64,000 nt of DNA from an uncultured SAR116 cluster alpha proteobacterium. GTDB lineage: Bacteria > Pseudomonadota > Alphaproteobacteria > Puniceispirillales > Marisalimonadaceae. Below the pieces are notes generated by a model. That model had not been told where the DNA came from, ran no database searches, and saw only the letters and a list, made by a program, of their open reading frames with translations. The stretch lies in the NCBI GenBank assembly GCA_902619485.1, contig CACNEF010000001.1, positions 372,001 to 436,000 of the forward strand, read 5' to 3'. The position numbers and the translations under genes were made by a program. Shown one piece after another: positions 1 to 10,006 of the stretch (positions within the stretch are counted from its first letter, which is position 1; every line of letters starts with the position of its first letter).

Positions 1-1
1 T

Positions 2-1198
2 TATCCAATAGGTTATGTACGATGGACCCAACAAAGAAATTTTGAGGCAATATTAGACATGATATCAATTGGTGCGTTAAATATCGAAGAATTAATTTCA
101 CATAAATTTGAAATTGATGAAGCTGAGAAAGCCTATGACATTATTATGGGACCTGAAAAATCATTAGGAGTTTTGCTTAATTATCCAGGTATTAAAATAA
201 ATAATCAATCCAGAAAAATTTTACTACCACTTATAAATAATTTAAAAAGTAAACGTAACTTAGATAAAAAAATTAAGATTAATTTTTTAGGCGCTGGAAG
301 TTACGCAACATCAAAATTGATACCTGCTTTTAAATCTACCAGTGCTAGACTAAATTCTATAGCATCCAGTAAAGGTGTAAGTGCAAAGCATGCAGGTAAA
401 AAATATGGTTTTATTGAAGTTACAACAGATAGTAAGGCACTAATCAATGATAAATTTTCTGATGCGATTGTAATTACTACTAGGCATGACAGCCACGCAG
501 ATTTTGTAATAAAAGCAATGAAAGCTAAAAAACATGTTTATGTCGAAAAACCATTGTGCTTAAAATTGGAAGAGTTGTCACAAATAAAAACATTATATTC
601 ATCATCTAAAATACTCATGGTAGGCTTCAATAGACGTTTTTCTCCACAAATAAAAAAAATGAAAGATCTTTTAAATGAGGTAAATGGTCCTAAATCAATG
701 GTTATGACGATTAATGCAGGAGCAGTACCAAAGGACCATTGGATTCATGATTTAGAAATTGGAGGGGGGCGTATAATTGGCGAGGCATGTCATTTTATAG
801 ATCTTTTACGCTTCGTCGCTGATTGTCCAATAATTGCGTATAAATGCCAAATAATGGACACCTCAATGAAAGACACAATATCTATTCAATTAGAATTTGC
901 AGATGGTTCTATTGGAACAATTCATTACTTTTCGAATGGTTCTAAATCTTATCCAAAAGAACGTTTAGAAGTTTTTACTTCTGGAAAAATTCTACAGCTT
1001 GATAATTACAAGAAATTAAATGGTTATGGTTGGTCTAAGTTTAAAAAAATGAATTTATGGCAACAAAACAAAGGTCAGTACGAATGTGCAGAGGCATTTG
1101 TCAACGCTGTTTCAAAACAAATGAGCTCACCTATACCATTGGATGAAATTTTTGAAGTAGCCAAAGTTTCGATTGAATTAATAAATCAAAAAGTTTGA
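2..1198 (+). CDS. Bi-domain oxidoreductase, C-terminal part (end of zinc-type dehydrogenase domain plus Gfo/Idh/MocA domain); truncated by window start
   Basis: Frame stays open to the window edge (YPIGYVRWTQQRNFEAILDMISIG...). Rossmann INFLGAGSYA and CVEKPL-like VYVEKPLCL motif typical of Gfo/Idh/MocA. Confidence 0.85.
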   Translation, partial: YPIGYVRWTQQRNFEAILDMISIGALNIEELISHKFEIDEAEKAYDIIMGPEKSLGVLLNYPGIKINNQSRKILLPLINNLKSKRNLDKKIKINFLGAGSYATSKLIPAFKSTSARLNSIASSKGVSAKHAGKKYGFIEVTTDSKALINDKFSDAIVITTRHDSHADFVIKAMKAKKHVYVEKPLCLKLEELSQIKTLYSSSKILMVGFNRRFSPQIKKMKDLLNEVNGPKSMVMTINAGAVPKDHWIHDLEIGGGRIIGEACHFIDLLRFVADCPIIAYKCQIMDTSMKDTISIQLEFADGSIGTIHYFSNGSKSYPKERLEVFTSGKILQLDNYKKLNGYGWSKFKKMNLWQQNKGQYECAEAFVNAVSKQMSSPIPLDEIFEVAKVSIELINQKV

Positions 1199-2832
1199 CT
1201 ATTTTGATCACTAAATATTTTCATACAATACGTCACTTACGAATAAGTCAAATTTTTAATAGAATTCTTTTTCCTTTAACCAAACCATTTAAAATAAAAA
1301 AAACACCCCTTCCATTAAGAAATTTATCTTTTAAATTTCAACACCCAATAAATAAAAAACAAAGTTTAATTAACGAAAATACTTTTTTGATATTAAATAA
1401 ACCAGGTTGTTTATCAAATTTAGGATGGAACGATGAAAAATTTGTTATGTCAAAATTATGGCGATATAATCAACATTACTTTGATTTTTTGAATGCTAAA
1501 AATCAATTATTGATTAGCAAATGTTATAAATCGTTATTGCAAAGCTGGATTACCGAAAATCCTATAGGTTTTGGAATAGGCTGGGAACCTTATCCAACAT
1601 CACTTCGAATTGTGAATTGGATTAAATTCCACTACTTAAGAAATAATTTGAATGATGACGCTTTACAGAGCCTAGCTATACAATCAAGATGGCTTAACAA
1701 GCGTCTTGAAAAACATATTTTGGGTAATCATTTATTTGCCAATGCAAAAGCTTTGTTTTATGCAAGTAATTTTTTTTCAGGAAAAGAGTCCAATAATTGG
1801 TATAAAAAAAGTATCAATATAATTTCACACGAATTATCAGAACAAATACTTCCTGATGGAGGTAACTTTGAGTTAAGTACCATGTATCACTCAATTTTTC
1901 TTGAAGATTTGTTAGACTTAATAAATCAAGCAATGTCGTCTAATAAGAATATTTCAGATAATCACTTAGAGCTCTGGATCAAAATTGCTAAAAAAATGTT
2001 ATATTGGTTAGAAACTATGACTCATCCTGATGGTGAGATTTCTTTTTTTAATGACGCTGCATCTGGTATTGCGCCAAATTTGAGTGAATTAATAGCTTAT
2101 GCCAAGCGGTTAGGAATAAAGTTTAAAAAAACAAAATTTAGTAGAATAACCCACAAAAAAAATAGTGGTTATGTTAGACTTATATCTAAAAATATAGTTG
2201 CTTTATTAGATGTAGCCCAGGTTGGCCCAGATTATCAACCAGGCCACGGGCATGCTGACACTTTGACCTTTGAACTTTCTCTATTTAAAGAACGAGTTAT
2301 TGTTAATAGTGGCACTTCTGGGTATGATGATAATATTATTAGGTTAAATGAAAGAAGTACAAAATATCATAACACAGTTGAAGTTAATTACGAAAATTCT
2401 TCCGAAGTTTGGAAAAGTTTTAGAGTTGGCCGCAGAGCATACCCATTTGATTTAAAACTAAAAAATAAAAAAAACTTTGCTTATGTAAGCTGTGCTCATA
2501 ATGGTTATCTTCGTTTAAAAGGTAAGCCTATTCATAAACGAATTTGGTTTTTATCCGATACTTCACTTACTGTTAAAGATAAAATTGAGGGGAAATTTGA
2601 AAGTGCTTTTGCTTTTTTTCATTTTCATCCATTGATCAAGATTTTTTCTAACTGTAATGAAAAATGGATTTTAGAAATGACAAGTAAAAAAATAATTACT
2701 ATTAAAATTTTAGAGGGCGAAGGACAGCTAATTAACAGAACATATGCTCCTGAATTTGGTAAACATTTGCAATCTAAATGTTTAAAAGTTAAGTTGAAGT
2801 CCAAAAAATCGATAATAAAATTTTCTTGGTGA
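1195..2832 (+). CDS. Heparinase II/III family protein
   Basis: 545 aa ORF, TTG start overlapping the upstream stop; WRYNQHYFDFLN, LGNHLFANAKAL, GHGHADTLTFELS motifs of the heparinase II/III / alginate-lyase-like family. Confidence 0.85.
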   Translation: MTILITKYFHTIRHLRISQIFNRILFPLTKPFKIKKTPLPLRNLSFKFQHPINKKQSLINENTFLILNKPGCLSNLGWNDEKFVMSKLWRYNQHYFDFLNAKNQLLISKCYKSLLQSWITENPIGFGIGWEPYPTSLRIVNWIKFHYLRNNLNDDALQSLAIQSRWLNKRLEKHILGNHLFANAKALFYASNFFSGKESNNWYKKSINIISHELSEQILPDGGNFELSTMYHSIFLEDLLDLINQAMSSNKNISDNHLELWIKIAKKMLYWLETMTHPDGEISFFNDAASGIAPNLSELIAYAKRLGIKFKKTKFSRITHKKNSGYVRLISKNIVALLDVAQVGPDYQPGHGHADTLTFELSLFKERVIVNSGTSGYDDNIIRLNERSTKYHNTVEVNYENSSEVWKSFRVGRRAYPFDLKLKNKKNFAYVSCAHNGYLRLKGKPIHKRIWFLSDTSLTVKDKIEGKFESAFAFFHFHPLIKIFSNCNEKWILEMTSKKIITIKILEGEGQLINRTYAPEFGKHLQSKCLKVKLKSKKSIIKFSW

Positions 2833-2837
2833 ACCAA

Positions 2838-3980
2838 ATGATAAAAAAAATAATGTTAGTTTTTGGAACTCGACCAGAAGCAATCAAAATGGCTCCACTA
2901 ATTCATAAACTAAAAGAAAAAGATAATGATTTTGATGTCAAAATTTGTCTAACTTCTCAACATCGTCATATGCTTGACCAAGTATTAAATTTTTTTGAAA
3001 TAAAATCTGATATTGATTTAAATCTCATGAAACCTAATCAAGATTTATTTAATCTTACCTCATCAATATTATTAGGTATGCGCTCTGTCTTTTCAAAACA
3101 TAATCCTGATTTAGTACTAGTTCATGGTGATACGACAACAACATTTGCGACAGCATTGGCTGGATATTATGCTTCTGTTCAAATAGGTCATGTTGAAGCA
3201 GGACTTCGTACTTATGACTTACAAGCCCCATTCCCTGAGGAATTTAATCGACAAATCACTAGTAAACTCTGTAATTGGCATTTTGCTCCAACTGAATTAA
3301 GTCAAAAGAACTTGATTGCAGAAGGTATTTTAAAATCAAAAATATCAATAACTGGTAATACTGTCATTGATTCTTTATTTTGGGTACTAAAAAGAATAGA
3401 AATCGATAAAAACAGACGAGATAAATTACATAGAAATTTAGATAATATTTTACCCTTTAATTGGCAAAAAAATAACTTTGTTTTGATTACTGCTCATAGA
3501 CGAGAAAACTTTGGTCATTCTTTCTTACAAATATGTAAGGCGGTTTACCAATTAGCTTTATCATATCCTAAATTGAACTTTGTTTATCCAGTCCATCTAA
3601 ATCCAAACGTCATAAAACCAGTACATGAAATTCTAAGCGATGCTAAAAATGTTCATCTAATTAAACCCCAAGATTATGAGCCATTCATATTTTTACTTAA
3701 ACATTCACTTCTAGTCTTAACTGATAGTGGTGGAGTTCAAGAAGAAGCTCCAAGTCTTGGCAAACCTGTTTTAGTAATGAGGCAAATCACAGAAAGACCT
3801 GAAGCCGTAAAAGCTGGTACCGTGAAGCTTGTTGGATCAGATTACCAACGTATTGTTAAAGGTGTAACCGAGTTATTAAATAATGAAGCAAAATATAATA
3901 GTATGTCAAAAGCACATAACCCCTATGGAGATGGTTTTGCTAGTGAACGAATAGTGGAAGTCTTACAAAAAATCAAATAA
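2838..3980 (+). CDS. wecB: UDP-N-acetylglucosamine 2-epimerase (non-hydrolysing)
   Basis: VFGTRPEAIKMAPLI, VHGDTTTTFATALAGYY, HVEAGLRTYDLQAPFPEEFNR, TDSGGVQEEAPSLGKPVLVMR motifs; ATG at 2838 preferred over the track's upstream TTG. Confidence 0.95.
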   Translation: MIKKIMLVFGTRPEAIKMAPLIHKLKEKDNDFDVKICLTSQHRHMLDQVLNFFEIKSDIDLNLMKPNQDLFNLTSSILLGMRSVFSKHNPDLVLVHGDTTTTFATALAGYYASVQIGHVEAGLRTYDLQAPFPEEFNRQITSKLCNWHFAPTELSQKNLIAEGILKSKISITGNTVIDSLFWVLKRIEIDKNRRDKLHRNLDNILPFNWQKNNFVLITAHRRENFGHSFLQICKAVYQLALSYPKLNFVYPVHLNPNVIKPVHEILSDAKNVHLIKPQDYEPFIFLLKHSLLVLTDSGGVQEEAPSLGKPVLVMRQITERPEAVKAGTVKLVGSDYQRIVKGVTELLNNEAKYNSMSKAHNPYGDGFASERIVEVLQKIK

Positions 3981-3993
3981 GAAAGTTTTAGTA

Positions 3994-5214
3994 ATGAAAG
4001 ATAAAATAATTTGCGTAATAGGACTAGGATATATAGGATTACCAACAGCAGCACTCCTAGCTAATAAGGGTTATTCAGTAATAGGCGTTGACTTAAATCA
4101 TAAAATTGTTGAAACAATAAATAAAGGTTTAATTCACATTGTAGAACCTGATTTAGATCTTTTTGTTAAAAAAGCTCTAGAAAAAAATAAACTTAAGGCT
4201 TTTACTAGAGCGAGAAAAAGTGATGTTTACATAATTTGCGTACCAACCCCTTTGCACGAAAAACACAAATTTCCCAAACCAAATATTAATTATATCATTG
4301 AAGCTGTGAAAAATATTGCGCCAATTATAAAAGCTGGTGACTACATAATATTGGAGTCTACCTCACCGGTGGGAACAACTAACAAAATTAAAAATATATT
4401 AAATAAACTTAAAGTAGATACAAAACAACTCAATATAGCATACTGCCCTGAAAGAGTGTTACCTGGTAAAGTTATGACTGAACTAGTTCAGAATGACCGC
4501 ATAGTAGGAGGTATTGATAATTCATCAACAAAAAATATATCAAATTTTTATCGTGAGTTCGTCACTGGCAACGTTTATGAAACTGATGCAAAAACTGCAG
4601 AAATGTGTAAATTAGTTGAAAATTCCTCAAGAGATGTAAATATTGCATTAGCAAATGAACTTTCAATAATATGTGATGAAGAAAATATCAACGTTTGGAA
4701 TTTAATTGAATTAGCAAACAAACACCCAAGAGTAAATATTTTGCAACCTGGACCAGGAGTTGGTGGACATTGCATTGCTGTAGATCCGTGGTTTATTATT
4801 ACCAAAAATTTTAAAAATTCTCAGCTAATTAAAAAAGCACGCGAAATAAATTTAGATAAAACAAATTGGGTGATTAAAAAGATTAAATCTTTACACAATA
4901 ATTTTTATGATAAAAATAAGTTTAATCCAAGAATTGTTTGCCTAGGCCTCGCTTTTAAAGCTAATATAGATGATCTAAGAGAGTCACCTGCTCTTAAAAT
5001 CGCAAATTTTTTAAAGGCTTCTGGATATAATATTGTTGCTGTTGAGCCAAATATAGATGCATATAAGTCGATAAAACTAATTGACATATCAGAAATCTGC
5101 ATTGAAAAAGATCTAGTTGTAATATTGGTAAAACATAGTGAATTTATCAGCAAAAAAGTAATAAACAGGTTAAAAAAGTCAAATACTGTTGATTTTTGTG
5201 GTTTATTGAACTAA
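3994..5214 (+). CDS. wecC: UDP-N-acetyl-D-mannosamine dehydrogenase
   Basis: GLGYIGLPTAALLA, ESTSPVGTT, CPERVLPG, GPGVGGHCIAVDPWF motifs of UDP-ManNAc dehydrogenase; adjacent to wecB. Confidence 0.93.
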   Translation: MKDKIICVIGLGYIGLPTAALLANKGYSVIGVDLNHKIVETINKGLIHIVEPDLDLFVKKALEKNKLKAFTRARKSDVYIICVPTPLHEKHKFPKPNINYIIEAVKNIAPIIKAGDYIILESTSPVGTTNKIKNILNKLKVDTKQLNIAYCPERVLPGKVMTELVQNDRIVGGIDNSSTKNISNFYREFVTGNVYETDAKTAEMCKLVENSSRDVNIALANELSIICDEENINVWNLIELANKHPRVNILQPGPGVGGHCIAVDPWFIITKNFKNSQLIKKAREINLDKTNWVIKKIKSLHNNFYDKNKFNPRIVCLGLAFKANIDDLRESPALKIANFLKASGYNIVAVEPNIDAYKSIKLIDISEICIEKDLVVILVKHSEFISKKVINRLKKSNTVDFCGLLN

Positions 5215-5219
5215 TTAAT

Positions 5220-6440
5220 ATGCATATATTATTTATTACAGATAATTTCCCCCCTGAGACTAACGCTCCAGCTGTAAGAACCTATGAGCATACAAAAAAA
5301 TGGGTACAGTCAGGTCATCAAGTAACAGTTATTACTTGTACTCCAAATTTTCCTAATGGGAAAGTGTTTGATGGTTATAAAAATCGTTTGAGTCAAAGCG
5401 AAACTATTGACGGCATCAATGTATTAAGGGTTTGGAGCTATATCGCTGCAAATGAGGGTGTATTTAAAAGAATAATTGATTACTTAAGTTTTATGATAAC
5501 TAGTATTATAAGGTCAATCTTTGTTAGAAAAGTTGATATTGTTATAGGCACCTCTCCACAGTTTTTTACTGTTTGTTCTTCGTATTGCATTAGTATAATT
5601 AAACGCATTCCTTGGGTGTTTGAACTTAGGGATCTTTGGCCAGAAACAATTCATGCAGTTAATGCAATTAAAAATAAAAAAGTACTTTCTATTTTGCAGA
5701 ATTTAGAATTATTCCTCTACAAAAAAAGTTCTTTGATAATTTCTGTTACAGATGCATTTAAAAATGATCTAATTAGCAGAGGTATTAGAGCAGAAAAAAT
5801 TTGCGTTATTACTAATGGTGTTAATTTAAAATCTCTCTTTGATCATAAATTCAAAAATAAATTAAGAGAAAAGTTAAAAATTGAAAAAAAATTTGTAATT
5901 AGTTACATAGGTACTATTGGGTTATGTCATGGGTTAAATATTATAATTAAAACTGCTGAAATTCTTCAGAAAAACAATAAATTTAATGATATTGTTTTTT
6001 TAATAGCTGGAGATGGATCAGAAAAAGATAATTTAATTAGAGAAGCACACCTAAGAAACCTCACAAATATAATATTCGTTAATCAAGTTGAAAGAAAAAA
6101 AGTTTTTGAATTATGGTCAATTAGTGACTTAACAATAGTTCACTTGATTAATAACATTTCATTTCAAAAAGTGATACCATCTAAATTATTTGAAGCAATG
6201 GGAATGGGCATTCCCCTTCTTCACGGTGTAGAAGGAGAGTCTTTGAAAATTGTAAACAAACTAAAAATTGGATTGTCTTTTAAATCTGAAGATCACAAAG
6301 ATTTAGTAAAAAAAATATCAGCTCTTAAAAATAATAAAGCTCTCTTGCAACAATTTAGTATTAATGGCAAGAAAAATATTCACATTTACGATAGAAACAA
6401 ACTAGCCCAAAAAATGTTAACTAAGTTATTAGAGCTCTAA
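5220..6440 (+). CDS. Glycosyltransferase family 4 (WbuB-like)
   Basis: MHILFITDNFPPETNAPAVRTYEHTKKW, FELRDLWPETIHA, IPSKLFEAMGMGIPLL; likely ATG about 24 nt inside the tracked ORF. Confidence 0.85.
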   Translation: MHILFITDNFPPETNAPAVRTYEHTKKWVQSGHQVTVITCTPNFPNGKVFDGYKNRLSQSETIDGINVLRVWSYIAANEGVFKRIIDYLSFMITSIIRSIFVRKVDIVIGTSPQFFTVCSSYCISIIKRIPWVFELRDLWPETIHAVNAIKNKKVLSILQNLELFLYKKSSLIISVTDAFKNDLISRGIRAEKICVITNGVNLKSLFDHKFKNKLREKLKIEKKFVISYIGTIGLCHGLNIIIKTAEILQKNNKFNDIVFLIAGDGSEKDNLIREAHLRNLTNIIFVNQVERKKVFELWSISDLTIVHLINNISFQKVIPSKLFEAMGMGIPLLHGVEGESLKIVNKLKIGLSFKSEDHKDLVKKISALKNNKALLQQFSINGKKNIHIYDRNKLAQKMLTKLLEL

Positions 6441-6447
6441 AAACAAA

Positions 6448-7209
6448 ATGAAGATTTTAGTAGTTACACAAAATGAAACAATTTTTTTACCTGCTGCTAT
6501 TGACTTATTAATTAGACGCATGCCAGACAAAACCAATATTGTAGGATTTATAATATTAGATGCATCTCCTTTTGGAAAAAACCTTAATTTTTTAAGAAAA
6601 TTACTTACTACTATTAATATTTTTGGTCTTTATTTTTCAATAAGATATGGAATTATTCATGTATTTAAAAGAATTTTAAATTTAGATGTGATTAATATTG
6701 TTAAACAATTTAATTTTTCAGTTATCAATATTGATAAAAATATCAATTCAAAAGAAACACTCAATAAAATTTCAGAATTAAATCCTGATCTAATACTATC
6801 TATATCAGGGAATCAGATTTTTAAAAAATCACTTTTAAATATTCCTCAAATTGGAATATTAAACCTTCACACTTCTCTTCTTCCAAAATATAGAGGATTA
6901 ATGCCTACATTTTGGGTGTTGCAAAAAGGTGAGAAGAAAACTGGAGTTTCTGTTTTTTTTGTTGACGAAGGAATCGACACAGGTCCTATTATTGTTCAAA
7001 AGGAAGTTAAGATCAGCAAAATTTCTCAATTCGAATTAATTAAATTAACAAAACTTATTGGAATTGAGGCTATGATTCAAGCAATTGAAATGATAATGTC
7101 AGGCAATTATATGACTAGCTCAAATAAAAATGAAGAGGGTTCTTACTTTTCATTTCCAACTCGTAAAGAAGTTGTTGAATTCAAAAAAAAGGGTTGTAGA
7201 TTTTTCTAA
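6448..7209 (+). CDS. Formyltransferase family protein (methionyl-tRNA formyltransferase-like fold, probable sugar N-formyltransferase)
   Basis: ILNLHTSLLPKYRGLMPTFWVLQKGEKKTGVSVFFVDEGIDTGPIIVQ motif (HxSLLPxxRG). Confidence 0.8.
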   Translation: MKILVVTQNETIFLPAAIDLLIRRMPDKTNIVGFIILDASPFGKNLNFLRKLLTTINIFGLYFSIRYGIIHVFKRILNLDVINIVKQFNFSVINIDKNINSKETLNKISELNPDLILSISGNQIFKKSLLNIPQIGILNLHTSLLPKYRGLMPTFWVLQKGEKKTGVSVFFVDEGIDTGPIIVQKEVKISKISQFELIKLTKLIGIEAMIQAIEMIMSGNYMTSSNKNEEGSYFSFPTRKEVVEFKKKGCRFF

Positions 7210-8072
7210 TGTATATTCTTACTTTTGATATTGAAGAATGGTTTCATTTACTTGACCACCCTTCAACTCGCTCAGAGAAACAATGGACAAAATTTGAATC
7301 TAGGATAGAGAAAAATTTAGACAGAATTTTAGATATTTTAAAGAAGACTAATACCAAGGCTACTTTCTTTTGCTTAGGTTGGATTGCAAAAAAATATCCT
7401 AATTTAATTAAAAAGATATCTAGCAATAATTTTGAAATAGCATGTCACTCCTATCATCATCAACTAGCATACGAACAAACTAGGCAAGAGTTTGAAGAAG
7501 ATTTATTAAGTGCAAAATCGATAATTGAAAATATTTCTTGTACAAGAGTTGATACCTACAGAGCTCCAGGTTTTTCATTAGTAAAAAATAATTTATGGAT
7601 ATTGGAAATATTATCAAAACACGGTTTTAAAGTAGATTGTTCAATATTTCCCGCAAATAGGGGTCATGGAGGTTTGCCATCTTTTAAAAAAGAAGGTCCT
7701 ACTAACATTTTGCTTCAAGGTGGAAAAAGTCTAAAAGAATTACCTCTAAATACATGTAAAATTTTAGGAAAAAAAATGGTTTTTTCTGGAGGTGGATATT
7801 TTAGGCTTATACCTTATCCTATTTTAAGAAAAATGTTTCAAAAATCTAATTATGTAATGACTTATTTTCATCCTAGAGATTTTGACATTGGGCAACCAGT
7901 CATTGAAGATTTAAATATTTTAAGAAAGTTTAAATCATATTATGGCCTTAGTTCTTCACAAATTAAATTAGAAAAATTATTAAAAGAATTCAGTTTTGTT
8001 GATGTTCAAACAGCTGTTAAATGTATTAATTGGGAAAAAGTTTCAAAATTTTCTTTGAATAATTTAGGATAA
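7209..8072 (+). CDS. Polysaccharide deacetylase family protein
   Basis: LTFDIEEWFHL, KATFFCLGWIAKKYPNLI, EIACHSYHHQ, TYRAPGFSL: NodB/CE4-type motifs with DUF3473-like C-terminus (YFHPRDFD). Confidence 0.88.
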   Translation: MYILTFDIEEWFHLLDHPSTRSEKQWTKFESRIEKNLDRILDILKKTNTKATFFCLGWIAKKYPNLIKKISSNNFEIACHSYHHQLAYEQTRQEFEEDLLSAKSIIENISCTRVDTYRAPGFSLVKNNLWILEILSKHGFKVDCSIFPANRGHGGLPSFKKEGPTNILLQGGKSLKELPLNTCKILGKKMVFSGGGYFRLIPYPILRKMFQKSNYVMTYFHPRDFDIGQPVIEDLNILRKFKSYYGLSSSQIKLEKLLKEFSFVDVQTAVKCINWEKVSKFSLNNLG

Positions 8073-8089
8073 TTATTTATGTTGAATTA

Positions 8090-9514
8090 ATGGATGAAAT
8101 AACACCAATTTTGCTGGCAGGAGGTTATGGCTCACGTTTATGGCCTGTTTCTAGAAAATCTTTTCCTAAGCAATTTTCAAATTTTATTATTGATAAAAGC
8201 TTATTCCAATTAACTGCAATTCGTTTTATTTCATCTAAAAATATCAAATTTTCTCCGCATATCACTATAAGTAATTCAGAATATAGATTTTTTGTATCCC
8301 AACAATTATTGAGTTCTGGAATTGACCCTGGTCCTATAATATTAGAACCCGAATCAAAAAATACAGCTGCCGCAATAATTACATCAACCATACTTTCATA
8401 CGAAAAAAATAAAGATAGCATTATTGTTGTATCACCATCAGATCATATAATACCAAACACAAATGAGTTTCATAAATCTCTGAAGATAGGATTAAAAGAA
8501 ATTACTAAAGGGAGAATTGTTACATTTGGTATTAAGCCTACTCACGCAGAAACTGGCTTTGGTTATCTTGAATTAGAAAAAAGTTCAAAAAAAGTTATTA
8601 AGCTTCTTCGATTTATTGAAAAACCAACCAAAAAACTGGCTAAAAAAATGATCTCAAAAGATAACTTTTTGTGGAATTCTGGCATCTTCTTATATAGAGC
8701 TCAAGATATGATCAAGGCATTTGAAACCTTTGCCCCAGATATATTATTTTCTGCCAAAATAGCTTTAAAAAATTCAAAAAAAGACCTAGGTTTTCTTAGA
8801 TTAGATAGCAAAGCCTGGTCAGAAATTAGAAGTATTAGTATAGATTTTGCAATAATGGAAAACGCAAAAAATTTATCAGTTGTTCCATTTTTAAATGATT
8901 GGTCAGATCTTGGAAATTGGGAAGCTGTATGGCAAGAGATGAAACCTAACAATAATGGAGTCTCATTGTCAGCGAATAGTCATGCAATTAACTGCAATAA
9001 TACTCTAATAAGGTCTGACAGCCCTAATCAAGAAGTTGTTGGGCTTGGTTTAAAAGATATTATAACCATAGCAACGCCTGATGCAGTTCTTGTAGCTAAT
9101 AAAAAATACGTACAAGACATTAAAAATATTGTTGAACATTTAAAATCTAAAAAAATTTCTCAAGCAGAAGATTCTTTAATCAGTTATAGACCCTGGGGAT
9201 TTTTCGAAAGCTTATCAAAATCAAACTTTTTTCAAGTAAAAAAAATTGTAGTAAATCCAAAAGCGAAATTAAGTTTACAAAGTCATAATTATAGATCAGA
9301 ACATTGGATAATTGTTGAAGGTCAAGCTAAAATAACTATAGAAGAGAGAGTAACCTTAATCAAAGAAGGAGAATCTGTTTTTGTCCCTCAAAAAGCAAAA
9401 CACAGATTAGAAAATCCAAATGATTTTTTACTAGTTCTAATAGAAATCCAACTTGGAACATATTTGGGTGAAGATGACATAATAAGATATGAGGACATTT
9501 ATTTTAGAAAATAA
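8090..9514 (+). CDS. manC: Mannose-1-phosphate guanylyltransferase / mannose-6-phosphate isomerase, bifunctional type
   Basis: PILLAGGYGSRLWPVSRKSFPKQF, VVSPSDHII, FGYLE, FIEKPT; C-terminal cupin YRPWGFFESL...LSLQSHNYRSEHWIIVEGQA. Confidence 0.93.
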   Translation: MDEITPILLAGGYGSRLWPVSRKSFPKQFSNFIIDKSLFQLTAIRFISSKNIKFSPHITISNSEYRFFVSQQLLSSGIDPGPIILEPESKNTAAAIITSTILSYEKNKDSIIVVSPSDHIIPNTNEFHKSLKIGLKEITKGRIVTFGIKPTHAETGFGYLELEKSSKKVIKLLRFIEKPTKKLAKKMISKDNFLWNSGIFLYRAQDMIKAFETFAPDILFSAKIALKNSKKDLGFLRLDSKAWSEIRSISIDFAIMENAKNLSVVPFLNDWSDLGNWEAVWQEMKPNNNGVSLSANSHAINCNNTLIRSDSPNQEVVGLGLKDIITIATPDAVLVANKKYVQDIKNIVEHLKSKKISQAEDSLISYRPWGFFESLSKSNFFQVKKIVVNPKAKLSLQSHNYRSEHWIIVEGQAKITIEERVTLIKEGESVFVPQKAKHRLENPNDFLLVLIEIQLGTYLGEDDIIRYEDIYFRK

Positions 9515-9601
9515 TAAGAAATAAAAATTCTAGTAAATTAATAATAAAAAATTTAAAATTTTACATTTAAAATATTTCTCATTAATTAAGGTTTTACATT
9601 A

Positions 9602-10006
9602 ATGCTTATCAACAAAAATATAAAGTTTCTTATAGTTCACTGCTCTGATACTGCTAATAATGAAAACTTGACCGCCAAAGATATTCACAAAATGCATTTA
9701 GGGTTTGGTTGGGACGGAATAGGTTACCATAAGGTGATTTGTAGATCTGGAGAAATTCAAGAAGGAAGACCTGAGTTTTGGAAAGGGGCTCATGTTAAAG
9801 GTAAAAACGATATAAGTTTAGGTGTGTGCCTTATAGGTAGAGATAAATTCACTGTAGAACAATTTAATTCATTAACAAAAGTTCTTAAAACTTGGAAATC
9901 TTTTTATCCAAATGCCAGTATAATTGGACATTGTGATGTTAGTGATACCAACAAAACTTGTCCTAACTTTGATGTTATTACTTGGTCAAAAAGTTTAAAC
10001 TTATGA
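9602..10006 (+). CDS. N-acetylmuramoyl-L-alanine amidase (Amidase_2/PGRP, T7-lysozyme/AmpD-like)
   Basis: FLIVHCSDTANNENL, GWDGIGYHKVICRSGEIQEGRP, SLGVCLIGRDKFT, IIGHCDVSDTNKTCPNFDV: conserved zinc ligands H/H/C of Amidase_2. Confidence 0.9.
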   Translation: MLINKNIKFLIVHCSDTANNENLTAKDIHKMHLGFGWDGIGYHKVICRSGEIQEGRPEFWKGAHVKGKNDISLGVCLIGRDKFTVEQFNSLTKVLKTWKSFYPNASIIGHCDVSDTNKTCPNFDVITWSKSLNL

